From Deltaproteobacteria bacterium (GTDB lineage Bacteria > Desulfobacterota > Desulfarculia > Adiutricales > JAFDHD01), in assembly GCA_019308995.1 (NCBI GenBank), contig JAFDHD010000036.1, positions 1 through 35,024 on the forward strand: DNA of 35,024 bases, read 5' to 3'. Below, in pieces: positions 9,468 through 17,149 of this stretch. A program made the translations under genes and the position numbers. A model generated the notes under the pieces. The model searched no databases. It was not told where the DNA came from and worked only from the letters and a program-made list of their open reading frames with translations. Numbering within the stretch: position 1 is the first letter of the stretch; each line of letters opens with the position of its first letter.

Positions 9468-9931
9468 AATGAGGATTTCCTTCTTGCCTATTTTTAAATT
9501 GTATTTTAATGACTTCAGTGAAATGTTTATAAAGTTGCCGTGATATTGTCAATAAATTCCCTCGCCCTGTCAACTGGATTCTAACTCTCTAAATGGTCCA
9601 GTCTATGGGGGCAGGTCACTGGCAGCTTTTCAATTTGATGAATGATATGGTATATTCCATTAATGTGAACAAGACGATCCTTTGGTATTTTTAAAAATAG
9701 TTTTAAATAGATAAGAACGACTCAGTTTAGAAAAAATATCAATGTTTGTATGTTGTAATATATCGGAGGGAATATGTTTAGCAGTAAATTTATTATTGGG
9801 CTAGTAATATCGCTTATATTGTTAGGGGTTGGCTTTTCTTTCCAAACAATGAAACTAGTACAAGAAAAAAATAAATAGAAGAAAGCTGGGTTTATTTCTG
9901 CTTGGATAATCATATTGCCTCGATAACGTCG
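9468..9931. other. 464-nt region upstream of glnS
   Basis: AT-rich. It holds a 34-codon plus-strand frame (9774-9878, listed separately). The minus-strand open frame across 9722-9913 is its shadow and lacks a plausible binding site. It must also contain the glnS promoter. I see no clean boxes and no repeat. Confidence 0.4.
9774..9878 (+). CDS. 34-aa single-pass membrane peptide (putative small ORF)
   Basis: ATG start preceded by GGAGGG at 9765-9770, a strong but closely spaced binding site (3-4 nt). The frame encodes a short N-terminus (MFSSK), a hydrophobic run of about 17 residues (from FIIGLVIS to LGVGF), and a short basic/polar tail ending QEKNK. Such sequences are typical of bacterial single-span membrane peptides. 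It is too short for family recognition. It lies divergent to glnS and convergent to the RodZ-C-domain gene. Confidence 0.45.
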   Translation: MFSSKFIIGLVISLILLGVGFSFQTMKLVQEKNK

Positions 9932-10525
9932 TCAAGGCAGAATCACTTCCCTCACCTCCCCGTGACCTCCAAGAGAAGGCAGTGCCTGGCCATCAAAGAA
10001 AAGCCTTAACCCTCCGGCGTTACCTATCCTGAGTTTAAAATTTTCTTTCGCTTGCCATGTCATGGACTCACCAGGTTTGAAAAGATATTCCCTTATCACA
10101 TCTTCATCAATGTGAATCCGAAGCCAGGTCTTTTCCCAAAAGATTGCTTTTAAGGTGTATTCGCTTTTTTCCATCTGAGCCGGCGTTTCGTCCAAAGCAG
10201 TGGCTTTTATTGAGGATGGCATTTGAACCTTGCCTGACACATGACTTTGTCCTGGTGTTATCTTACTTTCTGTGGCTAATTTTTCTGTCTGCATCGGCTT
10301 TTTTAACAACTCATGAAAACTTGTTCGTTCCGGGATAACCAGGAAGGCATTCTTTTTTTCATCATTAACAAAATAGTAGATTCCCAGGAACAACCCCAGG
10401 ATCAGAATCAAGACCAGAATTCGCTTTTGGGACGCCAATATCTTGGTTGTTCTTGATTTTTCCGTCTGGCTCTTCTGCATCGCCTTGTGTAGCTGGGATT
10501 TACGAGACGCCCCTTTCTCACTCAT
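9932..10525 (-). CDS. RodZ C-terminal-domain (DUF4115) membrane protein lacking the HTH
   Basis: This 197-aa protein has a basic cytoplasmic N-terminus (about 1-33), one membrane span (about 35-52), a Pro/Ser/Thr/Lys-rich linker and a C-terminal beta domain (about 120-197). The C-terminal part has the RodZ pattern: a LKAIFWEKTWLRIHID-type strand, then FKPGESMTW, FKLRIGNAGGL and a final lGGHGEVREV. Full RodZ has an N-terminal HTH_25 domain that contacts MreB; none is present, and the first 33 residues are too short to hold one. It may be a RodZ-like periplasmic module with a different cytoplasmic role. ATG start with a GAGAGG-type site. Monocistronic as far as seen. Confidence 0.75.
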   Translation of the reverse strand: MSEKGASRKSQLHKAMQKSQTEKSRTTKILASQKRILVLILILGLFLGIYYFVNDEKKNAFLVIPERTSFHELLKKPMQTEKLATESKITPGQSHVSGKVQMPSSIKATALDETPAQMEKSEYTLKAIFWEKTWLRIHIDEDVIREYLFKPGESMTWQAKENFKLRIGNAGGLRLFFDGQALPSLGGHGEVREVILP

Positions 10526-11313
10526 CTTCTGCCTCTCTTTCTTAAATGTTGCTTTTAAGCTAGTATCTAAAGAGATGTTTGTTACGGTTTCAGCCTTTTA
10601 ATCCTGACTCCCAGCCGGACATAGGCTTTCAGGCGATTCTGAAATGAAACAAGCGAACTGTCAAGCCAAATGGTTCAAGCCAGTTAATGAACAACCTTGC
10701 AGCAGGTTGCAGAGTATCATAGAACAAAAAGCTCAACTTGATGAAAACCGGTTTCGCTTTGGCCCTGTCGTTTCACATACCTCACTGTGTCTTCCTTTTG
10801 GTTACCGTGTATCCATATTAGCATATGCTACCATGCTGGCAGCAAGCTGAGCGGAATTCCAAGTTGAAATAAGCGATCTGCTGTCTCGATTCAGACCATC
10901 CCGACACGCTTTCAGATTTGTCTCAGAGAGAATTTTCTCTGTCGAGGACCTTCTTTTACAGGAATGGCAGCGTTGTTTGAGGGAAGCCATGGCCTTATAT
11001 GTTTACCTATTCTTTCTTCCTTGCCCATGGAACATTTGCTTTATCTTAAATTTTTACTTGACAATATCTTTTTCCAAACTATCATTTCAAACTGATCTTC
11101 GAGATTATGTTTCTTTTGTCTTCTTTTTTTTCACTTGGGTTTCTGCTTTATCAGGAACGACAACTAGGTAAACTGTCATTCCCGCGAAAGCGAGCGTCTA
11201 TATAAGAAAAATATTTTAAACAATTACTTAAGATCTGCCGTTCTTAGTATCTATTTTGGTGAGGCCTTAACTTGGGGATTATTTATGAGAATTTCTGAAG
11301 GAGGTTTTCTGCG
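10526..11313. other. 788-nt non-coding stretch upstream of the ABC/CoA island
   Basis: No open frame here has both a binding site and a recognisable protein; the frames at 10644-10850, 10802-10990 and 10977-11171 look accidental. Visible structure includes a short palindrome AGCATATGCT around 10818-10827 and an 18-nt hairpin (CAGAGA/TCTCTG, 10924-10941). A segment near 11176-11194 resembles half of the widespread CATTCCCGCGAAAGCG intergenic repeat, but its second arm is not maintained. A good promoter sits at 11058-11085. The stretch may be an eroded gene or the seam of the accessory island. Confidence 0.45.
11058..11085 (+). promoter_or_regulatory. Sigma-70-like promoter for the ABC/CoA-transferase unit
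   Basis: TTGACA (11058-11063) and TATCAT (11080-11085) are 16 nt apart, matching 6/6 and 5/6 consensus positions. This implies a leader of about 220 nt before the substrate-binding-protein start at 11314, long enough for leader regulation. No riboswitch was recognised. Confidence 0.55.
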
Positions 11314-12906
11314 ATGATTAAAAAAGTATTAAAACCGTCTTATCTGTCAATCCTGATTATCATCTTTTGTATGGGGATTTTTATCTCTCCATCCAAGACC
11401 TGGGCCGTGAAAAAAGGAGGAGTATTGAAGATCGGTTTTGGGATGACTGCCGTGAAACTGGACCCGCATGCTTCTTCTGGATCGGGTGACGTCTACATTA
11501 TGGCTCATATCTACGAAAGGCTACTTACTTTCAAACTTGATGAAAAAACGAAAAAACCTGTGGTTATGCCTTCTCTGGCTGCCAAATGGGAAGTTACACC
11601 GAATAAAATGGCTTGGATTTTCTATCTCAGAAAAGATGTAAAATTTACCGATGGGACGCCCTTTAATGCTGAGGCGGTCAAGTTCAATATTGATCGTTTG
11701 CTCGGACCGCCGCCCCTGGCAAATGCCAGAAATTATGGCTTTTTAATAAAAAATACAGAAGTGATTGATGAATACACGGTTAAAGTAAATCTAAAAATTC
11801 CGGCTGTCCCGGTAGAATCATACTTTGTCCAGAGCTATATTGGCATGATTAGCCCAGCCGCCGTCAAGAAGTGGGGGGACAAAATCGGCACTCATCCGGT
11901 TGGTACGGGGCCCTATAAATTAAAGCAATGGGTACACGGAGAAAAGGCCGTCCTGGAAGCGAACACCAAGCACTGGAAGGGGAGGCCGAATTTAGACCAG
12001 GTCGAGTTTAGATTTATCCCTGAAAGCGCCTCCAGGTTAAACATGCTCAAGACCGGCCAAATTGACCTGGCCTTTAACCTCGATGTGCCAGACCTTGTAA
12101 GGGCGCAAAAAGAAGGGAAGTTTGACGTCATCGAATGGCCCACCACAGAACTTCTTTACCTCGTTCTGAACAACCTGGCAAAACCAACTAATGAAACGGC
12201 GGTTCGCCAGGCCATTAAGCTGGCCATCAATCGCAAGGGGATCGTGGAAAAGATATTGCAGGGCCATGCCACCATCGCCAACACCTATATATCGCCAATC
12301 TGCATGGGAAGCATCCCCAGCGATCCTATGATCTTCGATCCGGAGAAGGCCAGGAAGGTATTGGCTGAGGCGGGCTGGGTGGATAGCGACAAAGATGGAA
12401 TCCGAGAAAAGGGCGCGGATAAGCTTCGCTTAAAAATTCGCTATCCGAGCGGCCGCTATCCCATGTGTGACGAAATGGTGGCGGTTATTCAAAATCAGTT
12501 GAGCAATGTTGGCTTTAAGTGCGAGTCGGAAAAAATGGGCTTTGGGGCCTGGATCACCGCCCTGGTTCAGCCTCCAGATAAATCCACCGGGGATGCCTTT
12601 ATCGTTTCCTGGCCTTCCAAGGAAGACCCGCAATGGGCCCTCTTCGCCATGCAGCCATATAGCCCCTTAAGCTATTACCAGAATAAAACGGTGGCCCAGC
12701 TGTCCATGGCGCAGCTGGTTGAATGGGACCAGGCGAAACGGATAGATTTTCTTAAAAAGATCCAAATGATCGCGGAGAAGGAAGCCTTTGGGATAAATAT
12801 ATTATTTATGAATTACAATATTGTTAAAAATAAAAACGTTCACGTAAAACCAACTTATGTCCCGGTTTCAGACACGTTCAATGTCTATAACGCCTGGGTT
12901 GAATAA
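11314..12906 (+). CDS. ABC transporter solute-binding protein (SBP_bac_5, Dpp/Opp type)
   Basis: Periplasmic binding protein (530 aa) of the peptide/nickel/organic-acid class. It begins with a Sec signal peptide (MIKK, hydrophobic core about 10-27, probable cleavage after TWA near residue 31). Family signatures follow: KIGFGMTAVKLDPHASSG, the WIFYLRKDVKFTDGTPFNAEAV segment near 105-125, and HPVGTGPYKL near 195-205. AAGGAGG at 11298-11304 gives a strong start. Ligand cannot be read from sequence. The permeases lie 2.4 kb downstream, with a CoA-transferase and an amidohydrolase-fold gene in between. This favours an organic acid or amide over a simple peptide. No ATPase gene lies in the cluster. 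Confidence 0.92.
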   Translation: MIKKVLKPSYLSILIIIFCMGIFISPSKTWAVKKGGVLKIGFGMTAVKLDPHASSGSGDVYIMAHIYERLLTFKLDEKTKKPVVMPSLAAKWEVTPNKMAWIFYLRKDVKFTDGTPFNAEAVKFNIDRLLGPPPLANARNYGFLIKNTEVIDEYTVKVNLKIPAVPVESYFVQSYIGMISPAAVKKWGDKIGTHPVGTGPYKLKQWVHGEKAVLEANTKHWKGRPNLDQVEFRFIPESASRLNMLKTGQIDLAFNLDVPDLVRAQKEGKFDVIEWPTTELLYLVLNNLAKPTNETAVRQAIKLAINRKGIVEKILQGHATIANTYISPICMGSIPSDPMIFDPEKARKVLAEAGWVDSDKDGIREKGADKLRLKIRYPSGRYPMCDEMVAVIQNQLSNVGFKCESEKMGFGAWITALVQPPDKSTGDAFIVSWPSKEDPQWALFAMQPYSPLSYYQNKTVAQLSMAQLVEWDQAKRIDFLKKIQMIAEKEAFGINILFMNYNIVKNKNVHVKPTYVPVSDTFNVYNAWVE

Positions 12907-12911
12907 ACCGG

Positions 12912-12945
12912 TAAGAGGGGCTAGACCGAAAAAAGGCCCCTCTTA
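12912..12945 (+). terminator. Intercistronic hairpin after the solute-binding-protein gene
   Basis: TAAGAGGGGC (12912-12921) pairs perfectly with GCCCCTCTTA (12936-12945) across a 14-nt loop, 6 nt after the binding-protein stop. The U-run after it is poor, so readthrough is expected. Such hairpins behind binding-protein genes commonly stabilise the upstream mRNA or attenuate transcription, giving excess binding protein over permease. Here that role is inference. Confidence 0.6.
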
Positions 12946-13014
12946 AACCTTTATGCTAATGCAGGGTTCAGGAGAGATGAACTCAGTGATAAAGCCGGCG
13001 CATCGGAGGCTAAT

Positions 13015-14196
13015 ATGCTCAAGAACATAAGGGTGCTTGATTTCAGCCGCGTATTATCCGGACCCTTTTGCACGCGTATGCTGGCTGACCTTGGGGCTGA
13101 AGTCATAAAAGCCGAGTCGTTGAACGGAGACCTCATGCGGCAGGCGCCACCCTTCAAAGGCAAATTTGCAAGCTATTTTACACAGTTTAATTTGGGCAAG
13201 AAAAGTATCAGCGTCAATCTTCAACATGAAAAAGGAATAGATTTAATCAAGAAGCTCGCAGCCAAATGCGATGTCGTTATTGAAAATTTTCGTCCGGGAC
13301 TCATGACGGAAATGGGATTGGGATATCCTGTCTTGAGGGCCATCAATCCAGATATTATTTACTGCTCCATCTCAGGGTTCGGCCAAACAGGGCCGGAAGC
13401 AAAACGACCCGCCTATACGGATATTATTGAAGCCTATAGCGGTCTGGATTATGCCGCCGGCGAGATGTACGGCTCAGACGGGACGCCGCCTGGATTTCCT
13501 TTCTCCCTGGGAGACACCTATGCTTCCCTCAATGCAACGATCGCGATCCTGGCAGCCCTGTATCATCGTGAGTTAACCGGTGAAGGTCAGCTTATTGATA
13601 TTTCCATGCTGGACTGTATTCTGGCGGCCAATGACTCCACGCTTCAAAAATATATCTTCTCCGACGGTGAGGATGACATTCCCACTCTAGTCTTCAGACC
13701 ACCCCTGAAAATGAAGGATGGCTACATGGCGGCCTCGATTGCCTTGGGTTTTGAGAGGACTGTCCAGGCCATTGGTCGGCCTGAACTCCTTGAGGACGAA
13801 TGTTTCAAGACTCTCGAGGCCAGGAGCAAGCATTTTGATATCTTCATCCAGGTGGTCAAGGAATGGGCCCAGGAAAAAACGATCGAGGAGGCAAGCGAAA
13901 TTTTTAATAAATTCGATATTCCTTACAGTAAGGTCAATTCAACCGCGGAAATCATCAACAGCCCTATAATCCGCGAACGGAAGATGTTAGTTGATGTTGA
14001 ACTCCCAGGTGTTGGCAGCCTGCCCATAGTGAATACCCCTTTTAAATTCTTCAAAAACGCAAGCCAACCACAGGGTCCTCCTCCCCTCCTGGGTGGACAC
14101 AATCAGGAGGTCTTCGGTGAACTTCTGGGATTGTCTGAGAGTGAGCTTGACCAACTCACCCGTGAGGGAGTCATTTCCCAGGAAGAAGCCCCGTAA
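13015..14196 (+). CDS. CaiB/BaiF family (family III) CoA-transferase
   Basis: Moves CoA from one acyl-CoA to a carboxylic acid through an aspartyl-CoA thioester intermediate. Family features over 393 aa: VLDFSRVLSGPFCTRMLADLGAEVIK at the start, IENFRPGLMTEMGLG near 90-103, SGFGQTGP near 120-127, and the LGD motif whose Asp167 aligns with the catalytic Asp169 of formyl-CoA transferase. PLLGGHNQEV-type closing sequence is near the C-terminus. GGAGG at 13005-13009, 5 nt before the ATG. It follows the binding-protein gene and precedes the amidohydrolase-fold gene, suggesting that it activates the imported acid. Substrate cannot be fixed from sequence. Confidence 0.93.
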   Translation: MLKNIRVLDFSRVLSGPFCTRMLADLGAEVIKAESLNGDLMRQAPPFKGKFASYFTQFNLGKKSISVNLQHEKGIDLIKKLAAKCDVVIENFRPGLMTEMGLGYPVLRAINPDIIYCSISGFGQTGPEAKRPAYTDIIEAYSGLDYAAGEMYGSDGTPPGFPFSLGDTYASLNATIAILAALYHRELTGEGQLIDISMLDCILAANDSTLQKYIFSDGEDDIPTLVFRPPLKMKDGYMAASIALGFERTVQAIGRPELLEDECFKTLEARSKHFDIFIQVVKEWAQEKTIEEASEIFNKFDIPYSKVNSTAEIINSPIIRERKMLVDVELPGVGSLPIVNTPFKFFKNASQPQGPPPLLGGHNQEVFGELLGLSESELDQLTREGVISQEEAP

Positions 14197-14207
14197 TACG
14201 GGCTTTT
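14186..14207 (+). terminator. Weak terminator-like hairpin overlapping the CoA-transferase stop
   Basis: AAGCCC (14186-14191) pairs with GGGCTT (14200-14205), extended by GT/AC around an AAT loop with one bulged C, and followed by TTTT (14204-14207). The TAA stop lies inside the hairpin. The short U tract suggests partial termination or attenuation before the amidohydrolase gene. Confidence 0.4.
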
Positions 14208-14277
14208 GCCTTGTGTGCAAGGTTTGTAATGCTGATGCCTCAACATGCATCTAAGCCTAGCTGAAGGAGATAATAAT

Positions 14278-15222
14278 ATGGTCATTGATATCGAATGTGA
14301 TATCCCTACCCGGGAAGTCTATCAGGCGGACCTGGATTCCTTGGAGCAGAGTGGAGACCAGGGCATGGCCAATTATATTAATATCTTTGGCCCTAAATGG
14401 GCCTCTGACATAGGGATGAGCCCTGCTGAATTTGAAGAAGCTAAGGAAACAATAGGGCCGGTAAAATTAAGGAGAATGATTACCGAGAAAGCCATGGAAA
14501 AGGCCATGACCGAGGAAGAATTTATCCGCATGCTGGATGATGCGGGCGTGACCTATGCTTGCATCGGAACAGGTCGGTTTGCCTCATTTGAACATACGGC
14601 CAGGCTGGCTGAGAAACATAGAGACAAATTAATACCATGGTGCAGAATAAGCCCTCACCTTGGAATGGCTGGCGTTAGAAAGCTGGAGTATTGTGTAAAG
14701 GAGCTTGGATTTAAAGGCTTAGAAGTATCTACCTTTAGAGAAAGACTATATGCCAATGATAAAAAATATTATCCCCTCTATGCTAAATGCGTTGAGATGA
14801 ATATTCCGATCAGGGTCTATACAACTATGAATTATGCTACAGATCGGGCTATGGATCTTGGACGGCCGCTTTATCTTGATGAGGTTGCGCGTGATTTTCC
14901 TGAGTTACCCATCATTGCAGGCTTGGGCGGGTGGCCCTGGGTGCCTGAGCTGGTTGGATTGGCGCGAAGACATACTAATTTATACATTGATTTTGCCGCG
15001 CATCGCCCGAAATATATTGCCAAACCTGGAAGCGGGTTCGAGATGCTGCTTCAGTTCGGGAATACGCTTCTTCAAGATCGAATTCTCTTCGCCAGTTCAT
15101 GGATGACGCTTGGGCTCCCTTTAAAGCAGATCATCCAGGAGACCAAGGAGCTTCCTTTGAAAGATTCGGTCAAACCAAAGTGGCTGTATGAAAACGCTGC
15201 TCGGATTTTGAAGCTTGGCTAA
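14278..15222 (+). CDS. Amidohydrolase-2-fold protein lacking the metal ligands
   Basis: 314 aa. The fold is recognisable: GFKGLEVSTF (144-153), PLYAKCVEMNIPIRV (166-180), DFPELPIIAGLGGWPW (206-221), TNLYIDFA, then DRILFASSW (267-275) and ENAARIL near the C-terminus. Relatives in PF04909 (ACMSD and aromatic decarboxylases, lactonases) have HxH, two single His and one Asp binding a metal. Here those positions read IECD (5-8), VYTT (180-183), IAGLGG (213-218) and FASSW (271-275), so every ligand is replaced. Start at the ATG with AAGGAGA 7 nt upstream; an earlier in-frame ATG at 14245 has no site. It lies in the CoA-transferase/transporter unit. It is likely metal-independent or non-catalytic. 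Confidence 0.85.
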   Translation: MVIDIECDIPTREVYQADLDSLEQSGDQGMANYINIFGPKWASDIGMSPAEFEEAKETIGPVKLRRMITEKAMEKAMTEEEFIRMLDDAGVTYACIGTGRFASFEHTARLAEKHRDKLIPWCRISPHLGMAGVRKLEYCVKELGFKGLEVSTFRERLYANDKKYYPLYAKCVEMNIPIRVYTTMNYATDRAMDLGRPLYLDEVARDFPELPIIAGLGGWPWVPELVGLARRHTNLYIDFAAHRPKYIAKPGSGFEMLLQFGNTLLQDRILFASSWMTLGLPLKQIIQETKELPLKDSVKPKWLYENAARILKLG

Positions 15223-15265
15223 AGATTACGCCCATTTGCTATAGTTACTTATTTCATTATACAAT

Positions 15266-16186
15266 ATGCTCGCTTACATCGTCAGACGGATTTTACTGCT
15301 GATTCCTGCCTTACTTGCCATTACCCTGGTGGCCTTTCTTATTCTTCAGTTGATACCGGGTGATCCGGCCAGAGTCATAGTCGGTATTGACGCAGATGAA
15401 AAACAATTAGAAGCAATCCGCCATCAATTAGGACTTGATAAACCTATTATCGTTCAATATGGAATTTTTTTAAAAAGCATAGTCAGGTTTAATTTTGGCC
15501 AATCCATCAGATCACAGGATGATGTTATAAATCAAATCCTGCCCAGGTTCAAAAACACTCTGCTGCTTGCCTTGGTCAGCATCACCATATCCGTTATTGT
15601 TGGTGTACTGGCGGGTGTTATTGCCTCAACCAAACAAAACACATCCTTAGATTATGCGATTACCAGTTTAGTTCTTTTAGGCATTTCCGCGCCAACTTTT
15701 TGGATCGGACTCCTTCTAATTTTGTTCTTTAGTGTTTTTGCCGGCCTGTTTCCAGCTGGAGGGATCGAGGGACTTAAGAGTATTATTTTACCGGCTATAA
15801 CCCTGGCCGCCCCATCAGCAGCAGTGACAGCAAGGATGACGCGCTCCTCCATGCTGGAAGTTCTTCGCATGGATTACATCAAGACGGCCAGAGCCAAAGG
15901 TCAGAAGGAAAGTAGAATTGTTTTCAAGCATGCCCTTAAGAACGCTCTCCTGCCAACCATTACTATCGTGGGTATTCAATTTGGTTATTTAATGGGTGGT
16001 TCGGTTCTGGTTGAGACAGTTTTTAGCTGGCCAGGTTTAGGCTGGTTAATCGTGGATGCCATTTTTGCCAAAGATTATCCTGTGGTTCAAGCATGCGTTA
16101 TCTTTTTTGCCTTCAGTTTCATTCTGGTAAATCTGGTGGTGGATATACTTTATGGCTACATTAACCCCAGAGTGACTTATGATTAA
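15266..16186 (+). CDS. ABC transporter permease (DppB/OppB type)
   Basis: Inner-membrane subunit of a peptide/opine/nickel-class importer. The 306 aa begin with the typical MLAYIVRRILLLIPALLAIT helix and QLIPGDPARVI periplasmic motif, and contain about six membrane spans. The EAA-loop RMDYIKTARAKGQKESRIVFKHALKNALLP (about 195-225) contacts the ATPase. FGYLMGGSVLVETVFSWPGLG is the family signature that follows. No Shine-Dalgarno is visible in the AT-rich 20 nt before the ATG, although the start fits the family, so translation may be weak. It is followed after 20 nt by the partner permease. Confidence 0.95.
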   Translation: MLAYIVRRILLLIPALLAITLVAFLILQLIPGDPARVIVGIDADEKQLEAIRHQLGLDKPIIVQYGIFLKSIVRFNFGQSIRSQDDVINQILPRFKNTLLLALVSITISVIVGVLAGVIASTKQNTSLDYAITSLVLLGISAPTFWIGLLLILFFSVFAGLFPAGGIEGLKSIILPAITLAAPSAAVTARMTRSSMLEVLRMDYIKTARAKGQKESRIVFKHALKNALLPTITIVGIQFGYLMGGSVLVETVFSWPGLGWLIVDAIFAKDYPVVQACVIFFAFSFILVNLVVDILYGYINPRVTYD

Positions 16187-16206
16187 CTGACTTGCATGTT
16201 TCATAA

Positions 16207-17100
16207 ATGACGAACTCTTTTAAGGTTACTATGAACTCGGGCATTAATGATGAAAAGAGAAAAACCAATTTGAAGCTTGCCTGGCTTCGGCTTAAGCGCA
16301 ACAGGATAGCTCTGACCGGGATGGTAATCATTTTATTGTTTTTTTTAACTGGCATATTTGCCTCTCATTTAGCCCCTCATGATCCTTTCAAACAAGACCT
16401 TGATAAGATCAGGACAGGTTTGAGTTTTGAACACCCGCTGGGCTGCGATCAGGTGGGAAGAGATGTATTGTCGAGAATTATTTATGGAGCCTTGATAACT
16501 ATCAAAATAGTTATAATCTCTGTGGCCATAGGCCTATTTATAGGTTCCACTATTGGGATAATTGGTGGCTATTACGGCCGGAAGGTGGATATGGTCGTCA
16601 TTTTTTTAGCTGACCTTCTCCTAGCCTTCCCAGGATTGATTTTGGCCATTGCGATCATAGCAGCGGCAGGAACAGGGTTAACTGGCGTGATTCTGGCCAT
16701 TGGTCTTTCATCCATTCCACAATTTATCCGGGTCACGAGAAGCGTCGTCATTGGTGAGAAAGAAAGCGATTATGTCCTTGCGGCCAGGGCCATAGGAGAA
16801 GGCGATCTTAACATTATGGTTCGTTACATATTACCTAATTGCCTCGCCCCTATTGTGGTGCTGGTGATGCTCCGGATAGCGATCATCATTCTTATTGCGT
16901 CCGGTTTGAGTTTTCTGGGTTTGGGGGTTCAACCTCCCACACCGGAATGGGGCGCTATGCTGGCCGAAGGACGGGCCTACTTACAGATCGCGCCTCACAT
17001 CGTGATATTTCCCGGACTGGCGATCATGATTGTCGTGCTGGCCTTCAACCTTTTCGGAGACGGTCTGCGGGATGCCTTGGACCCAAGGATGAAGATGTAA
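16207..17100 (+). CDS. ABC transporter permease (DppC/OppC type)
   Basis: Second membrane subunit of the Dpp-type importer, 297 aa. Features include the LAWLRLKRNRIALTGM first helix with a preceding cytoplasmic tail, LAPHDPFKQD and HPLGCDQVGRDVLSRIIYGA signatures, and five or six membrane spans. The EAA loop (YVLAARAIGEGDLNIMVRYILPN, near 190-212) and SFLGLGVQPPTPEWGAML near the C-terminus are also present. An internal ATG at 16231 has AAGG 5 nt upstream and is a credible alternative start giving 289 aa. The gene ends the plus unit 49 nt from the convergent lyase gene. No DppD/DppF-like ATPase follows. Confidence 0.95.
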   Translation: MTNSFKVTMNSGINDEKRKTNLKLAWLRLKRNRIALTGMVIILLFFLTGIFASHLAPHDPFKQDLDKIRTGLSFEHPLGCDQVGRDVLSRIIYGALITIKIVIISVAIGLFIGSTIGIIGGYYGRKVDMVVIFLADLLLAFPGLILAIAIIAAAGTGLTGVILAIGLSSIPQFIRVTRSVVIGEKESDYVLAARAIGEGDLNIMVRYILPNCLAPIVVLVMLRIAIIILIASGLSFLGLGVQPPTPEWGAMLAEGRAYLQIAPHIVIFPGLAIMIVVLAFNLFGDGLRDALDPRMKM

Positions 17101-17149
17101 CCTTATTTTTTTCTCCAGCTTCGATTCTGGCAGTAAGTTTGGATTGCGA

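Noticed and set aside
9722-9913. 63-codon minus-strand frame
   Set aside because: AT-driven open frame antisense to the 34-aa membrane peptide, without a ribosome binding site.
10802-10990. 62-codon minus-strand frame (and the 68-codon plus frame overlapping it) in the gene-free stretch
   Set aside because: No recognisable family, no binding site and odd composition. Considered as a transposase or regulator relic, but no motif supports that.
17101-17149. Bidirectional terminator between the convergent permease and lyase genes
   Set aside because: Only a 4-bp CCAG/CTGG stem is present, and the T-run precedes it on the plus strand instead of following it.
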